64,000 nt of DNA. Origin: Centrapalus pauciflorus (taxonomy: Eukaryota > Streptophyta > Magnoliopsida > Asterales > Asteraceae). The notes below the pieces were generated by a model. It made no database searches. It saw only the letters and a list, made by a program, of their open reading frames with translations, and was not told the origin of the DNA. Each line of letters opens with the position of its first letter. Position 1 is the stretch's first letter. Below are positions 43,974 through 56,246 of the stretch, piece by piece. The position numbers were made by a program, and so were the translations under genes. The stretch is taken from positions 1-64,000 of the forward strand of contig JAANYP010002824.1 in the NCBI GenBank assembly GCA_020465985.1. The letters are read 5' to 3'.

Positions 43974-46900
43974 TTATTTATTCAAACTGCATCCAGCATA
44001 CAAACCCTTTTCAACACACACTTTAACTACATTCTCATACTTTCTAGCATCAACATCCATATGAGTGTCACTTGAAATCTTATGAGCATGTAGTATTTGA
44101 AGGTCATCTCTAGAGAGGTTTACCAGGTGAAGAGGATCATAGATTCTAAGAATCACATTTTCTTCAAAATCTTCCATCACCGCTTCTCCTGTTTCACTCT
44201 CAACATACCACCAGTTTAGATTTTTCATGACGTTCTGTGGCATAGGCTTGAGTGGTACCTTCCTTAAACACCTCACTGGTCTATACTGTATCTTCATCCA
44301 TGGACGCCCAGTTAGAGGATCAATTCGAGAATGATCCTCTACTCTTTTTCCTATCCTTGGATTAAGTCGTTCAAACTTTCTCGACCTTCCCTCTTTCCTT
44401 ATGATTCTGGCAATTATTTCTGCGTAAGGGTCATTGCGGATATTGATTAGTTCTTTCCAAGCTAAAGCCTTTATCTCAATCTTCGGCAGTGAATTGAATA
44501 CTTTCAGAGATCTTCTGAGGTACTGGAGCCCATCTTTTCTTTTGATTATGAATAGCTGCAGTTCCCGATCAAAGAACCAGCTTAATATGCTTCCTGACAG
44601 TTTTCCAGTACCCGGCACCCTCATCTTCTTTTTCAGCTCTAAGTCCGTCTGCTCTGCCTTGAACCATAGCTTTCTTTTTTCTTCATTAGTCAGCTCTCTG
44701 GCAGGCTCTTCTATTGATGACTCAACATTTAAAGCAGCATTAACTACTTCTATGTTAACCACATCATTTCCTTCTATCACATATGTATCAGTGATTGGAT
44801 TTTGCTGAACGATGACTTCATTGGCTTCATCGTCTTCGTCAGCACAAACCTCATCATCTGACTTCCAAACTGTTATGTCTTCAGGAACAAATTCTCCCTC
44901 TTCTAGTTCCTCCATATCATCTTCAAAGTCAAATCCCAAGTCCATCGGGTCGTCATCGAGATCCATAAGTGCATCAATCATCTCATTTATCTCATACTCT
45001 GTAGGTTTGGACGAACTGGCCTCTCCTTCTTTAGCTCCTGATTGACTTGGCTCCCCCTGAGACTGAGCATCCTGAGCAGCAGAAAAATCTATTGGCTCAT
45101 TCTGTCTTTCCGTGCTGGGATCATTTCCGTGGTCATCTTCATCATTATCATCATCCCTCGGCCGCTCCACTTGATCACGGCAGGATGTTTCCCACTGAGG
45201 CTGTAAATTTTTCATTAATCGCTTAACCACGGAGCGCATCGATCTAAGTTCAGCTGCTTGATCAGCGACAAAAGTTTTTAGCTCCAAATTCTCTTCCTGT
45301 ACTTTGTCCACTATCTTTTTCAGATCGGCATTCTCGTTATCAAGATTTGTGTTATGATTCTGAATATCACCGATTGCCTTTGTTAGGCCTAAGATCTGGA
45401 TTTGTTGGAAGTCAACTCGAGCTTTTAGCTGCAAAAACATTTGATTTTCTGTGTATGTGGATGAGGTGGATGGGATGGATTGAATTGGAGTTGGAATGAT
45501 CGATGATGGGATGTACGGTTCAGCATGTGGTGGTGATGGTGGAATGGTAGTTGGAGTAGTTGGAGATTGAGATACTTCAGGCTGTGTGGCTGAAGCTGAG
45601 GAAGTTCCTTGCATAAACCGATGACGCTTAGCCCTTTGCCTCGTCACTAATGGAGCGACCTCTTCTTCTTCAAAATCAGAGTCATTAGACTCTCGTGATG
45701 CTCCCCACCTTGAAACTTCTTCAGATACTACTAACCTTGATCCATAAGTTCCTATTTGAAGTGGAGGTTCTGTACATACGGACTCTGGAGCTTCAACCTC
45801 TATCTCCTCCATTTCTTCTGACTCAGTTGCTGACGATGATAAGTCATTTCCTGTTTGCTCCGGTTCATATTCATCAATTTCCCTCGAGACATCATCTTCT
45901 CCCTCTGGAGGCTGTAACAATTGATATATAAGCTTGGCAGTTATTTCTTCATTTGCATTAGGACCCGATTCCCATATCTCATGCAGCGTTTGACACAACT
46001 GATCGGATGTCGGAATAGGTTCTGGTGGTACACTCGAAGGCCCTGCCTCTTGTACCTCTTGCTGTTGACTTGTAGAAGGCCTAGTTGCCTGAGTTTGACT
46101 CGCGGTAGCTCTTTGTCGTCTCCTTTGTTGTTGTGCACGCGGTTGTTGTTGTTGTTGTTGTGGTTGTTGTTGTTGTCGAGGCTGAACTTCCACTTCACCT
46201 GCCCAGTTGGCAGTATCTGGTGCTTCAAAGTTCCTGTCAATAACTGCCCCAAACAACGGTCGCTCGACTGGAACTGCCAACCTTCCTCTATGCGAAGAGC
46301 AGTCAGGAAAAATCCTTTTGTCAATCACCGCGACACTCTGAATCTCATTTTGCTGTGGCAAATTCGGCAAGAAGTGCCTTATGAGCATCATTATGAAACG
46401 AGGATATAAGAGAAATTGTTGCTGCTCTGGAGCCGTGATTTGATGAACGAATTCCGAGAAAAACATTTCAGAAAAGCTGAAGCGGCGATTATAAACTAAA
46501 GCGATCATCCCGGATTGGATCTTCGAGACGATATAATCGAAACCAGCTTTCTTGGCCGCAAAACAAACCATAAACACATGTGCCAAAAATCTCCATTGAC
46601 CTATTAGCCCACTCTTCATATACGATGTTTTAGTAACATCCATGCTATAACCCATCCTCTGAAAAGCTGCTTGCCTAATACTTAAGGGAAAGTCTATAGG
46701 CCCATTTTCTTTTTCTTGGGATCCCAGCTGAAGAACCTGACGTAGCATATCAGCAGAAAACACCAATGGCTGTCCTGCTATCCTTGTTCTCAGAACTATT
46801 GGAGTGACGGAACAGTCAACTTGCAAGTGCTCGTAAAATTGCCGTACATATGGAATAATGATCTGAATGTTATGGGACAATGCAAACGCAATTGTAGATT

Positions 46901-47003
46901 CTACTAGGAAATCCATCATCTCACGAAAACCTTGCGCCTCAGGGATATGATGGTCGGGGGGAATGACCATATTATGCATAGGCACGAATACTCGATCAGC
47001 CAT
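43974..47003 (-). CDS. A3 ORF3, intact 1009 codons (function unknown)
   Basis: ATG at 47003 follows TTGTGTAG-AT. Residues 1-230 are a conserved domain (FREMMDFLVESTIAFALSHN; SADMLRQVLQLGSQ; FMVCFAAKKAGFDYIVSK). A Gln/Arg-rich polyQ segment follows at about 275-305, then acidic Ser-rich sequence, a coiled coil at about 525-590, and an acidic stretch LMDLDDDPMDLGFDFEDD. The conserved basic C-terminus (about 770-1009) has MRVPGTGKLSGSILSWFFD, IDPLTGRPWM and VVKVCVEKGLYAG. No signal peptide or convincing membrane helix is present. It is uninterrupted although gag and pol of the same copy are broken. Confidence 0.88.
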   Translation of the reverse strand: MADRVFVPMHNMVIPPDHHIPEAQGFREMMDFLVESTIAFALSHNIQIIIPYVRQFYEHLQVDCSVTPIVLRTRIAGQPLVFSADMLRQVLQLGSQEKENGPIDFPLSIRQAAFQRMGYSMDVTKTSYMKSGLIGQWRFLAHVFMVCFAAKKAGFDYIVSKIQSGMIALVYNRRFSFSEMFFSEFVHQITAPEQQQFLLYPRFIMMLIRHFLPNLPQQNEIQSVAVIDKRIFPDCSSHRGRLAVPVERPLFGAVIDRNFEAPDTANWAGEVEVQPRQQQQPQQQQQQPRAQQQRRRQRATASQTQATRPSTSQQQEVQEAGPSSVPPEPIPTSDQLCQTLHEIWESGPNANEEITAKLIYQLLQPPEGEDDVSREIDEYEPEQTGNDLSSSATESEEMEEIEVEAPESVCTEPPLQIGTYGSRLVVSEEVSRWGASRESNDSDFEEEEVAPLVTRQRAKRHRFMQGTSSASATQPEVSQSPTTPTTIPPSPPHAEPYIPSSIIPTPIQSIPSTSSTYTENQMFLQLKARVDFQQIQILGLTKAIGDIQNHNTNLDNENADLKKIVDKVQEENLELKTFVADQAAELRSMRSVVKRLMKNLQPQWETSCRDQVERPRDDDNDEDDHGNDPSTERQNEPIDFSAAQDAQSQGEPSQSGAKEGEASSSKPTEYEINEMIDALMDLDDDPMDLGFDFEDDMEELEEGEFVPEDITVWKSDDEVCADEDDEANEVIVQQNPITDTYVIEGNDVVNIEVVNAALNVESSIEEPARELTNEEKRKLWFKAEQTDLELKKKMRVPGTGKLSGSILSWFFDRELQLFIIKRKDGLQYLRRSLKVFNSLPKIEIKALAWKELINIRNDPYAEIIARIIRKEGRSRKFERLNPRIGKRVEDHSRIDPLTGRPWMKIQYRPVRCLRKVPLKPMPQNVMKNLNWWYVESETGEAVMEDFEENVILRIYDPLHLVNLSRDDLQILHAHKISSDTHMDVDARKYENVVKVCVEKGLYAGCSLNK

Positions 47004-49156
47004 ATCTACACAATAGATAAATTATTAGAATTATTAAAAATCAATAAACTTGCTTAAATTCAAATTTGCTTTATTTTGAACTTGTTTAAGTACAAAATCC
47101 AACACAACTGAATTTCTACAAGTTTAATTAAATTTTGAATTGAATAATGCAAACAAAATGACTGATTCGAATAAACAGATTCGAAGAAACCCCTTTTCGA
47201 GTTTAATAGCACAATCGAATCTAATGACCTTCTAGAGTTTACTGACAAACTCGAGACTGGTCAGAAACAGATTCGAAGTCGTCGGCCCAACTCATCACCA
47301 AACACTATGATTTTAACCATTTTGAACTTAGAAAATCACATACATTAGTCCAACTAGGTTCTAAACACAGATATTTGCCTTTAGTTTGACTTTTTACCGG
47401 TCCAAAATTTGTAATTATGAAAAACACGATTTCGACCATCAAACCTTCAAAATTGGTGATTTTGACTTAAATGGTGTATAAAACTACTTGAATCTTGTAC
47501 AAACCAGTTGTTTATACCTAGATGCATCAGTAGAATCGAACACTTAAGCAAGAAACTCGACAAATAGTGGTTTTTAGTGAAAACGGTAGACTCGAGCAAA
47601 TAGATTCGAGATCGCTGGATAGATACGAAGGAATAGATTCGAAAACAGGTAAGAGTAATGACGATTACTGTTAACCTATTTATAACACCTACCTTCGAGT
47701 CTAATGACAGATTCCAATCTACTGACAGATTCGAGATCAGCCGATTTCGAGTTTGACCTAAACTCGAATTACCCCAAACACTTAGAAAATTTTCGAAAAT
47801 TTTCAAATAAATTCAACTTTTTCAACCTTTTCAACGGTATTGTGTAACGGAATAAACTATGCCAAATCCTTTACCTTAAGCACAAGAATTTCACGCAGTG
47901 CTTATTTTATTCAGACAGTGAATGCACGCTCAGTTTTTTGACCTTATTCCTAAGACTAATAAAAAATAAAAATAAAATAAAATAAAATAAATTAAGGTAA
48001 AAATAAAATAAAATAAAAGTAAGTAAAAATAAAATTTTTAAAATTTTGACCAATAATTTAACTTAGACTTAAACTACATTTATTACAACTTACAATCTAT
48101 GCTAAACGCAAAAAAAAATATTTTTGATGACTATAATCAAAGAAAGGTTCTATCAGATAGCGGTGTCAGATGCTCACTTTCAGTACTTAAACTTTCACAC
48201 TTAGGAATTTTTGATTACTTTAATTGTTTGTCGTGAAATACCCATTTAGCCGGTTGTTGGTATTTACCCCTTTAAACATGGTACATTTCGGAATATCCAT
48301 TGGCATTTTTATTTATCATGAAATTATCTTACGTGACTCAGACATAGACCTACTTTAATGATCAAGGCATACAGACAAAGATTCTAACTTGTTGGTATTT
48401 GCAAACTTTCTTTAAAAGACAAACATCGGACACATGTCTGTATTTTCATACAACAAAGTGTCTTTGACTTAAGGTTTATTATTAAAGCTAGCAAGACAGC
48501 GGTGACAGGTCTGTACCGACGTACAACAGAGCGACTTATCTTGCTAACCCGAATCAAAATAGAGGCAACAGGTCGGTACTTACGTACAACAGAGTTACAT
48601 GTTTTTGACTCTCAATTTTATATGATTTTTCTATTCTTTCCATTTTAAGATGTATTTGATGTTGCTATACATCCCCAGAAAGTTTGCATACCTCATTTAG
48701 ACTCAAAGTTTGTATGTCTTGTACATAAAAATTAAGACCGATTGGTCATACACATAAGTTAGTGACACGATTGACTTTTTCTTGAATATTTTATTAGCCT
48801 TGAGACTCCCTATATGTATTATGCCTACCAACACATCAAACTAAAATAAAGTATAACACTTAGAATTTTAGGTGCATTATGTGTGAAAGCCTAAACACTT
48901 AGAGTTTGTATAGACTGTGCTAATTTTCGTCACTTTAACCTATGCATCTAAGACTTAACACTTTTTCTGATATTCTCTTTTTTTGAATTTTTATGGTTTT
49001 CTTTCTTTTTTCTTTTGTTTTTCATAAGAAATAGCAATAAAAGCGAATAATCTACTAACTTACTAAAAATAGAAACTATCCTTATTTAGCAGCCTTACTA
49101 TAAAAAGAAAGAAGTACTACAACTATAAAAGGAAATAAACTACTACTAAGGTCAAA
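47004..49156 (-). other. A3 pol-ORF3 spacer
   Basis: Non-coding and homologous to 16043-18247 in A1. It contains a TTCGAATCT array (about 47155-47770), low-complexity A/T runs (47960-48050) and the hairpin element (48429-48597). The 3' splice-site-like CTAAT...TGTGTAG ends at 47006, next to the ORF3 start. Confidence 0.75.
48429..48597 (-). ncRNA. Triple-hairpin RNA element, A3 copy
   Basis: All three modules seen in A1 are present. Module 3 is identical in stems (GACAC/GTGTC, TTGTAT/ATACAG). Module 2 has the tetraloop GTCG and an outer stem GTTAGCAAGA/TCTTGCTAGC, one A:T pair longer than in A1. Module 1 has one substitution that breaks an inner pair (GTACCG), while its outer stem pairs by a T:G wobble. 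Confidence 0.5.
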
Positions 49157-52014
49157 TTACTCTTGGTTGTGCATTCCATTTAGTTGAATTAAATATTCAA
49201 ACCGTGACTTATCAAAGACTTTGGTAAATAAATCAGCATTATTATCCTCCGTTGCCACTTTTACCAACTTGATTAAGTTCTTTTCAGCACAATCACGAAT
49301 AAAATGATGCCTAATGTCTATGTGCTTTGTTTTGTTGTGTTTAACTGGATTATTTGTTATAGCAATTGTAGATTGGTTATCTATCCTAATAGGAGTTTGA
49401 GTGTAAGCCAAACCATAATCCCGCAATTGTTGTTGTATCCACAGAACCTGTGAGCAGCAACTACCAGCAGCAACATACTCGGCCTCGCACGTTGACACGA
49501 CTACCGACGTCTGTTTCTTGCATTGCCAGGATACCAGTCTCCCTCCTAGGAATTGACAACCTCCAGTTGTTGATTTGCGCGTCAAGCTGCATCCTCCGTA
49601 GTCAGAATCCGTGAACGCCTCCAACTCTAAATCTCCCTCCGCGTGATACCAAAGTCCCAGCTTCGGTTTCGACTTGAGGTATCGTAGAATCCGCTTCACA
49701 GCTTTCATATGCATCTCCTTCGGATTCGCTTGAAAACTAGAACAAATACACACAGCAAACATGATGTCAGGTCTTGAAGCAGTTAAATACATAAGTGATC
49801 CAATCATGGCCCGATATAACGTCGGATCCACATCGGTATCACTTTCAGTACCCGGTCCGAGATTGTGATTCACTTGAATCGGCGTGCTGAAATGGGCAGT
49901 CAATTTTGTTCCTTCCATCCCGAAGCGTTTCAAAATGTCATAGACATACCATACTTCTTCTAGTCAACTTGTAACCGATGTGGACATACCATCCTTCGTC
50001 TGATGGATAAACATACCATCCTTCTTCTGGTCAACTTGTAACCCCAAAAAGAAATTTAACTCTGCCATTGCACACATCTCGAATTTCGACTTCATCACCT
50101 TTTCGAAATCTTTGCACATTTGTTCGTCTGATGATCCAAAAATGATATCATCTACGTACACTTGTACCAAGATGAAGTGTTCTCCTTTTCTCTTAACAAA
50201 CAACGTACTATCTATCCTACCCCTTTCAAACCCGTTTTCTAATAAATGGTTGGATAGAGTCTCATACCACGCCCTTGGTGCCTGATGCAATCCATATAGA
50301 GCCTTATCTAAACGATATACTCTATCAGGATATTTTTGATCTGTAAATCCGGGCGGCTCTTCTACGTACACCAGTTCCTTCACTTTCCCATAGAGGAAAG
50401 CACTCTTAACATCTAATTGATATACGTTAAAGCCCTTGAAGGAGGCAAAAGCTAGAAACAACCTAATGGCTTCCAGCCTTGCTACTGGTGCAAACACGTC
50501 ATTGTAATCGATTCCCTCCTCTTGGTTGAAACCCATTACAACTAGCCTAGCCTTGTTGCGAGTGACTATACCCCTATCGTCTCTTTTGCACTTAAAAACC
50601 CATTTGGTTCCTATGGCAACTTCCCCTCGAGGTAATGGAACTAACTCCCACACTTCTAGTTTCCTAAACTGCGAAACTTCTTCCTGCATCGCTTCAACCC
50701 AGGAGTTATCCTTTAGTGCCATTTGCACATTCTTAGGCTCTACTTGCGAAATGAAACAAGAATAGAGACAGGTATGATATGCCTCGGAGTCGTTTATCAT
50801 CGACAACAACACAGTGTTGTTATTTACACTACTCCTAGTCTTCACACCCTCGTTAGGATTTCCTATGATGCTTTCTATAGGATGGTTCTTGTTGATCCTA
50901 GAGGTCTCTGTCTCGTCAACTCTTAGATTATCTCCTAAGTTAGATCCTATTTCACCTAATGGGGGAAAAGCCTCAGATTCTACATTTTCCTCCTCGTGGA
51001 CATTTTCCTCAGAGTTGGAATTTGTTTCCTGAGCCTGATTCTCAGTTGAAGGTGCCTCTGGATTAGTAGCTTCTGGAGATCCATCTTCAGTCGCAGTAGG
51101 CTCGGATGTGGATTAAAATGTAGTCCTCGGAAAGGTATGACCTTCGTCATTCAGATGCAACATCACCATGTCCTTTTCGATTGTACCCGTGTTCCGTAGG
51201 AATTCTCCACTTGGTCTAAGAACCCGATGAGCTTGGAAGCCGTCTCGTCCTTTGTACCTAGAAAGAAAACCCAAGAAAATCGTGAGTAATCGTCAGTGAT
51301 AACTAAACAAAACCAACTACCTCCTATACTCCTTTTGTTGATTGGTCCGAAAAGATCCATATGCAACAAATCGAATGTAGAGGTTATGGAATTCTGAGTT
51401 TTGGACTTGTGTGTCTTCTTATGTTGTTTGCCCTTCTTGCATGGTAGACACTTGTCCTCGAACTGAAATCTCTTCATAGGCACACCTTGCACCAACCCAT
51501 TCTTCGTTATGTAGTTCATTTTTCTTAGGTGCAAGTGAGCCATGCGTCTATGCCACAACACATATTCAGTCTCCGAAGCTTTTGATAGTAAGCAGATCGG
51601 ACCCATCGAAGTATCCGGCTTGTTCATATCGAGCATGTACAAGTCATTCTTCCTTGGAGCCCGCATCAATATCCAATCTTCAGGTATCTTGAATCCCGGT
51701 TTTAGCACTAACGCTTCAGTGTCAGTGAACAACACTGAATTCTTCTTGTCACAGATTTGAGATACACTAATTAGATTGTGAACCAGTTTATCAACGTGAT
51801 AAACTTGGTCCAACTTGATCGTCCCGTTAGTGACCACTCCGGTACCCGTGATGTTCCCTCCTTTATTTCCCGCGAATGATAAAAATCCCCGATTCCCACC
51901 CTTGAAGTCTGTAAGGAGACTTCTTTCCCCTGTCATGTGCCTGGAGCATCCACTATCGACGAACCATTTGTTGTTTGGACCTGTGGTGATCTCCTGCACA
52001 TGAAAGAAAATAGG
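49157..52014 (-). pseudogene. pol: A3 Pol, internally deleted
   Basis: Protease VDSGCSRHMTG and the integrase zinc region are open from 51999. At about 51187 the sequence jumps from YGTRV to the post-integrase linker, removing about 577 bp relative to A1 and with it two of the three catalytic acidic residues of integrase. A stop follows at 51111-51113. RT (50845-49964, YVDDIIFGSS) is open until a 60-70 bp imperfect duplication near 49940-50000 adds a stop. RNase H continues to 49157 (TDSDYGG, HHFIRD). It cannot make functional integrase. Confidence 0.88.
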
Positions 52015-52250
52015 TTAGTTATCATGGGGAACCCAAGCCATAACTGACTTGGTTATACCATTCTCGTCCACATACTTAAACTCTTTCAAATACCGATCTC
52101 GCCTTTCAGGTGACTTGGGTCGTTGAACAGGAGTTTGTTGTGGTGCCGAGTGATGTAAATTCACTCTTTGCCTTTGAGTAGGCATTTGTTGTGGAGCTCT
52201 CGAATAATTCCGATTATATGCATTTCAGATTGTGATCCCTGACCTCTTAC
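51994..52250 (-). other. Candidate gag-pol intron, A3 copy (257 nt)
   Basis: Donor ACCG|GTAAGAG at 52250 and acceptor TTTCATGTGCAG ending at 51994 correspond exactly to 12416-12673 in A1. It is 1 nt shorter, matching the frameshift inside it. Splicing would still join the flanking codons in frame. Confidence 0.45.
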
Positions 52251-54890
52251 CGGTGTGTAATGTCTAACAGGAGTATGTGATCTAATTGGAGTGTATGCCC
52301 TGCTAGGTGTTGTGCTCCTATAGACTTGTTGAGGTCCTGACCTAGATTTATTAATGACACGATTCGGTGAATTTGTCCTAACCACTTCTTTTGGTCCAAC
52401 TTTTACCGGTGTTTGTTTCACAACTTGTTTTGGTGCGGCCTGCACAGTTTTCTTGGTACTCTGAGAACTACTAGTGCTCGCCATACTTGTTGAGGGTTTA
52501 GGCTTTTCTGGCTTCACTGTCTTAGGTGTAGTATCAACTTTCCTATGTGGACAGGTAGAAGCGACATGCCCCCTCTCGTGACATCTAAAGCATGACATTT
52601 TGTCAATTGGCTTCTTTTGTGAGCCCTTAGTCTTAGGTGTGTCACTTGTGTCCTGGTCTTTTTGAACATCTATCGCGACTAGTTCATCAAACTGATCATT
52701 AAAATTAATTTTATGTTTTCCTGCAGGTGTTTCACTGGAGGAAGCCACAAATTTGACTTTCTTAACCTTGACGATTGTATCAGTCACCTTAGGTGTATTT
52801 TCTCTTACAGGCTCAGATATAGGTGCAGGTATGTCCTCCAAGTCTACTGATTTATCAGTTTTCTCCTGAGGTTGAGGCACGTAGTTTGCATTAAAAGGTG
52901 GAGGAATTTCATGAAATCCTAGACCTACAGGCTTTTTAGATTGGCATTGAGCATCTAAAACTTTCTCTAGGTTCAGGCTTGAATTCCTAAACTTCTCTAG
53001 CTTACTATTGGCCTCTGTTACCTTTACCTTTGTTTCAGCTAGCTCTATGTCTTTGTCCTTCAGATTTTTGGTCAAGGCCTCTACATGCTCATACATATGC
53101 TCTAACCTAACACACTGCTCACTCAGTTTGTCTTTCAAAACTATTACATCTTGAGCATCAGCCTTAAGTTTTTCCTTAAGATCTTGCTTAATGTCGTTTA
53201 GGCTAGCGTTATCAGCCTTTAAAGACTCATTTTGAGAAGTTATGGTTTTATGTGATTCTAAGACTAGATTCAACCTATCGTTAGAAGTAACACATAACAA
53301 GCATAATTCATGAAAAAGAGAGTAAGTCAGACTAACCTTTGTGTGGTCGGATTCCACGTTGGCCATTTAAGCGGCAAACTCCAGAAGCGTCTGATCATTC
53401 GTCTTCTCCACCCACATCGGACTGCTGTCCCTTGTGGTCTGCTCTTCCCCTTCACATCCATTCTCCATGACTTCAGCCATAAAAGCCCGAGCATTTGATT
53501 CCGGATGTGAACTCCAGTCGTAGGTACCATCCAGCTGTCTGTCTCATGTGACATTTGATAGTAGACCAGCTAGATTGGCTTGACCGGCAGATGAACTCGG
53601 AAGGTATCGCTGTTGGAACTGATTCTGAAACTGTCCATGATGTTGGTTCTGCCCTTGGTACGTATCTACCTTCGATCTCTGACATTCTCTAGCGAAGTGT
53701 CCCAGACCTTGACAATTGTAGCACTTGACCTTGGACTTCTCAAATCCAATCCCCTTATTGTTCATATTCAGATTCCTCCCAGTTCGTTTGATGAATCTTT
53801 TAACCCGTTGGGTTACCATGGCCAGTTGCCATTTAAGGTCCATCTCCTCAAGATCGTCAGGGTCGACCTGATCATAGTCTTCATCCCAGAGAGCAGGATC
53901 GTTTATCTTCCCCTGAACGCAGTTCCCGTATGCAGCCACAAATGAAGCAAGCAGGTTCAAATGTTCTTCGGCTGATTTTGCGCTCATGGGCATCTTAGAG
54001 TAGCCCTGAGATGTTGATGCCTGTGGTACTTGAGGCTGTTGTTCTTCTGATCTTCCTAATCCTAAGAATGCTCTGTTAAGTGTGTCATCAGTCTCTGCTG
54101 GTGACGACGTTTCTCCGGTGAAAAACGCTGTAGCAGTCTTCAGATCAGCTGTCGCTGAAGGTTTTGTTGATTTTCCAAAGTACATCGCTGGATTCTGGAC
54201 TTGTTCGTAATCCATTTCGGCCTTCAGTAGCTCGAAATGATAAGCTCGCAACGTTCCCACAATATCCTCCAATGATTGGGTATAATACTTGTCCTCATTA
54301 AGCTTTATCATTGCCACATACATCGCCCATTTGCTTGGTAAGGCATCAAGAAGCTTATTGTTCTTCTCAGTGTCATTATACTCAATCCCGTGACTTTCAA
54401 GCTCTGTCAGCAGATGATAGAAGCGAATGATGGTGTCATCCAGCTGTTCATCCTTCAAAGACTTGAAAATAGCAAACTGCTGTTTCAACAGCTCCATACG
54501 CTTTCTTCGAACCCTCGGATTACCCTCACATCTCTTTTCCAGTGAGTCCCAAAGTACCTTAGATGTCTTCTGAGTACGGAATGTGTGTAGTATATCCTGA
54601 GGCAACGCCATTCGAATTATCGAGAAAGCTCTGTTCTCGGCTTAATAAAGTTTCTTATCATCTTCCTTCATCATCTGATATGATAAGACTCTCTGACGGC
54701 CTTCGACTTCTGAGATGGGTGGAATGTATCCTTCGTCAATACACACCCACATGCGCATGTCATTGAAACGCACAAAATCGACAAACCGATCTTTCCACCG
54801 ATAGTAATCCTCGAGTTTCATCAGCTTAGGCGGAGTGTTTGCCTTCCCGACCTCATGATCCATTTCTAGAAACTTTTGAAGATTTGACAT
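52015..54890 (-). pseudogene. gag: A3 Gag, three stops and one frameshift
   Basis: Homologous to A1 Gag from MSNLQKFLEMDHE. Stops at 54642-54644 (GAA to TAA), 53544-53546 (TGA) and 53367-53369 (CAG to TAA). A 1-nt deletion near 52225 shifts the tail but lies inside the candidate intron (52250-51994). Both zinc knuckles are intact (CYNCQGLGHFAREC; CFRCHERGHVASTC). It ends at the conserved TAA 52015-52017. Confidence 0.88.
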
Positions 54891-55541
54891 CTTTTCAAAA
54901 GTAATTGAATTGAACTTAATTAATTTAATTCGAAACCAATTTGAGTTAATTCTTTCGAATCTAGATAGATTCGAATATAATTAATTTTAAATCTGTTTGG
55001 GATTAAATTCGATTAAGTTTGATAATTCAATTAAATTCGAGAAAGATGACAGATTCGAAAGTCCCTAAACTCGAAGGTCAAGCAAACTCGAATACTCAGC
55101 AGTTTCGAAGCACTATTCGACTCTAGACTAAACTCGAAGCAAACTCGAATGTAAGCAGACTCGAGACCCTTATCGACTTTAGCACAAACTCGAATTAGAT
55201 TCGAAAACACTCTGTATGAAACTCGAAAGGAGCGGATTTGGTTAGACTCGAGACTAAGTAAAACCCTAATGACTCCTAATAGATTCGAGCACCGCAAACT
55301 CGAAAAAACGGCTAACACTTCGATTTCTTTACGTTTTGCAGATTAAATTAATATTTTTACAACGAAAAATATTGATTTCGATCAAAAACGTGAAAAACAC
55401 GAAGTATTTCCCAGATAAGAATTTTCAAAGCTCGAAAAACACGATTTTGAGAGAAAAACCGCCCAATAGCGTCAAGAAACCTAGGATATATCTATATGAA
55501 CACGAAGAACACCAAGAACACCACTAGACTCTGATAACACT
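54891..55541 (-). promoter_or_regulatory. A3 leader and mutated PBS
   Basis: Non-coding leader with a dense TTCGAATCT motif array (about 54930-55310), as in A1. The PBS at 55529-55539 reads TGTTATCAGAG on the minus strand, one substitution away from the normal iMet site. LTR b ends at 55542. Confidence 0.75.
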
Positions 55542-56188
55542 TGTAAGGTCTACCTAACACAGATCTATCTAGACGCGGAACCGTCAAAGAGTGCGGAATC
55601 CTCTTTAACGGGTAGACGGAAACAACTCTCACTATGAAACACGGAGACTATCAACGAGCTGCACGAACGCACCTACTAGAAGATTCTCTCCGAAACGACA
55701 CTAACACTGATGATAAACTCGAAATAGCTTAATGCTTAACCACTCTCGAATTCTACAAAAAGTCTGATAATATATCGAGTCTATCCCTAATTATAGAGGC
55801 TAATTCGAGTCTGTCATGGGCCAAACTCGAATCAGGCCCAAAGCCCATTCGAGTTTGTCCCATCTGATATTCTCGAATCTGCCTAAGTGGTCACATTCGA
55901 ATCTGTCTAAGTGACTCATTCGATTCTAACCAGATTCGAATCCTAGTCCTTAGAGATTTCGAATTTACCTTCTCACATAATTAACTAAGTATTGAAACTT
56001 ATGTTTTTACCTTATGATTGATTTTATCTTTGATCTTCATGTTTGAACTTCTTGTAATACGTTACATTAAGTACAAACATACAAACAATAATAAATATCA
56101 AACATATATAAACATATATATCAAACACTTTCTAAAACCACAATGTTGGATCACTTAGACTGCTATCGTCACACAGGGTGTACCAACA
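55542..56188 (-). repeat. Shared middle LTR (LTR b)
   Basis: 647 bp. It is at once the 5' LTR of A3 (PBS next to its end) and the 3' LTR of the A4 remnant (PPT and ORF3 stop next to its start). It lacks a 10-bp piece present in LTRs a and c. Confidence 0.92.
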
Positions 56189-56246
56189 GACTCCCCCTTG
56201 ACGATAGCTTCTAATAATTCACACATTTGATAAAGTACTTTGTTTA

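Noticed and set aside
44434..46409. Plus-strand open frames rich in Ser or Leu opposite ORF3
   Set aside because: Antisense shadows of the acidic and polyQ parts of A3 ORF3.
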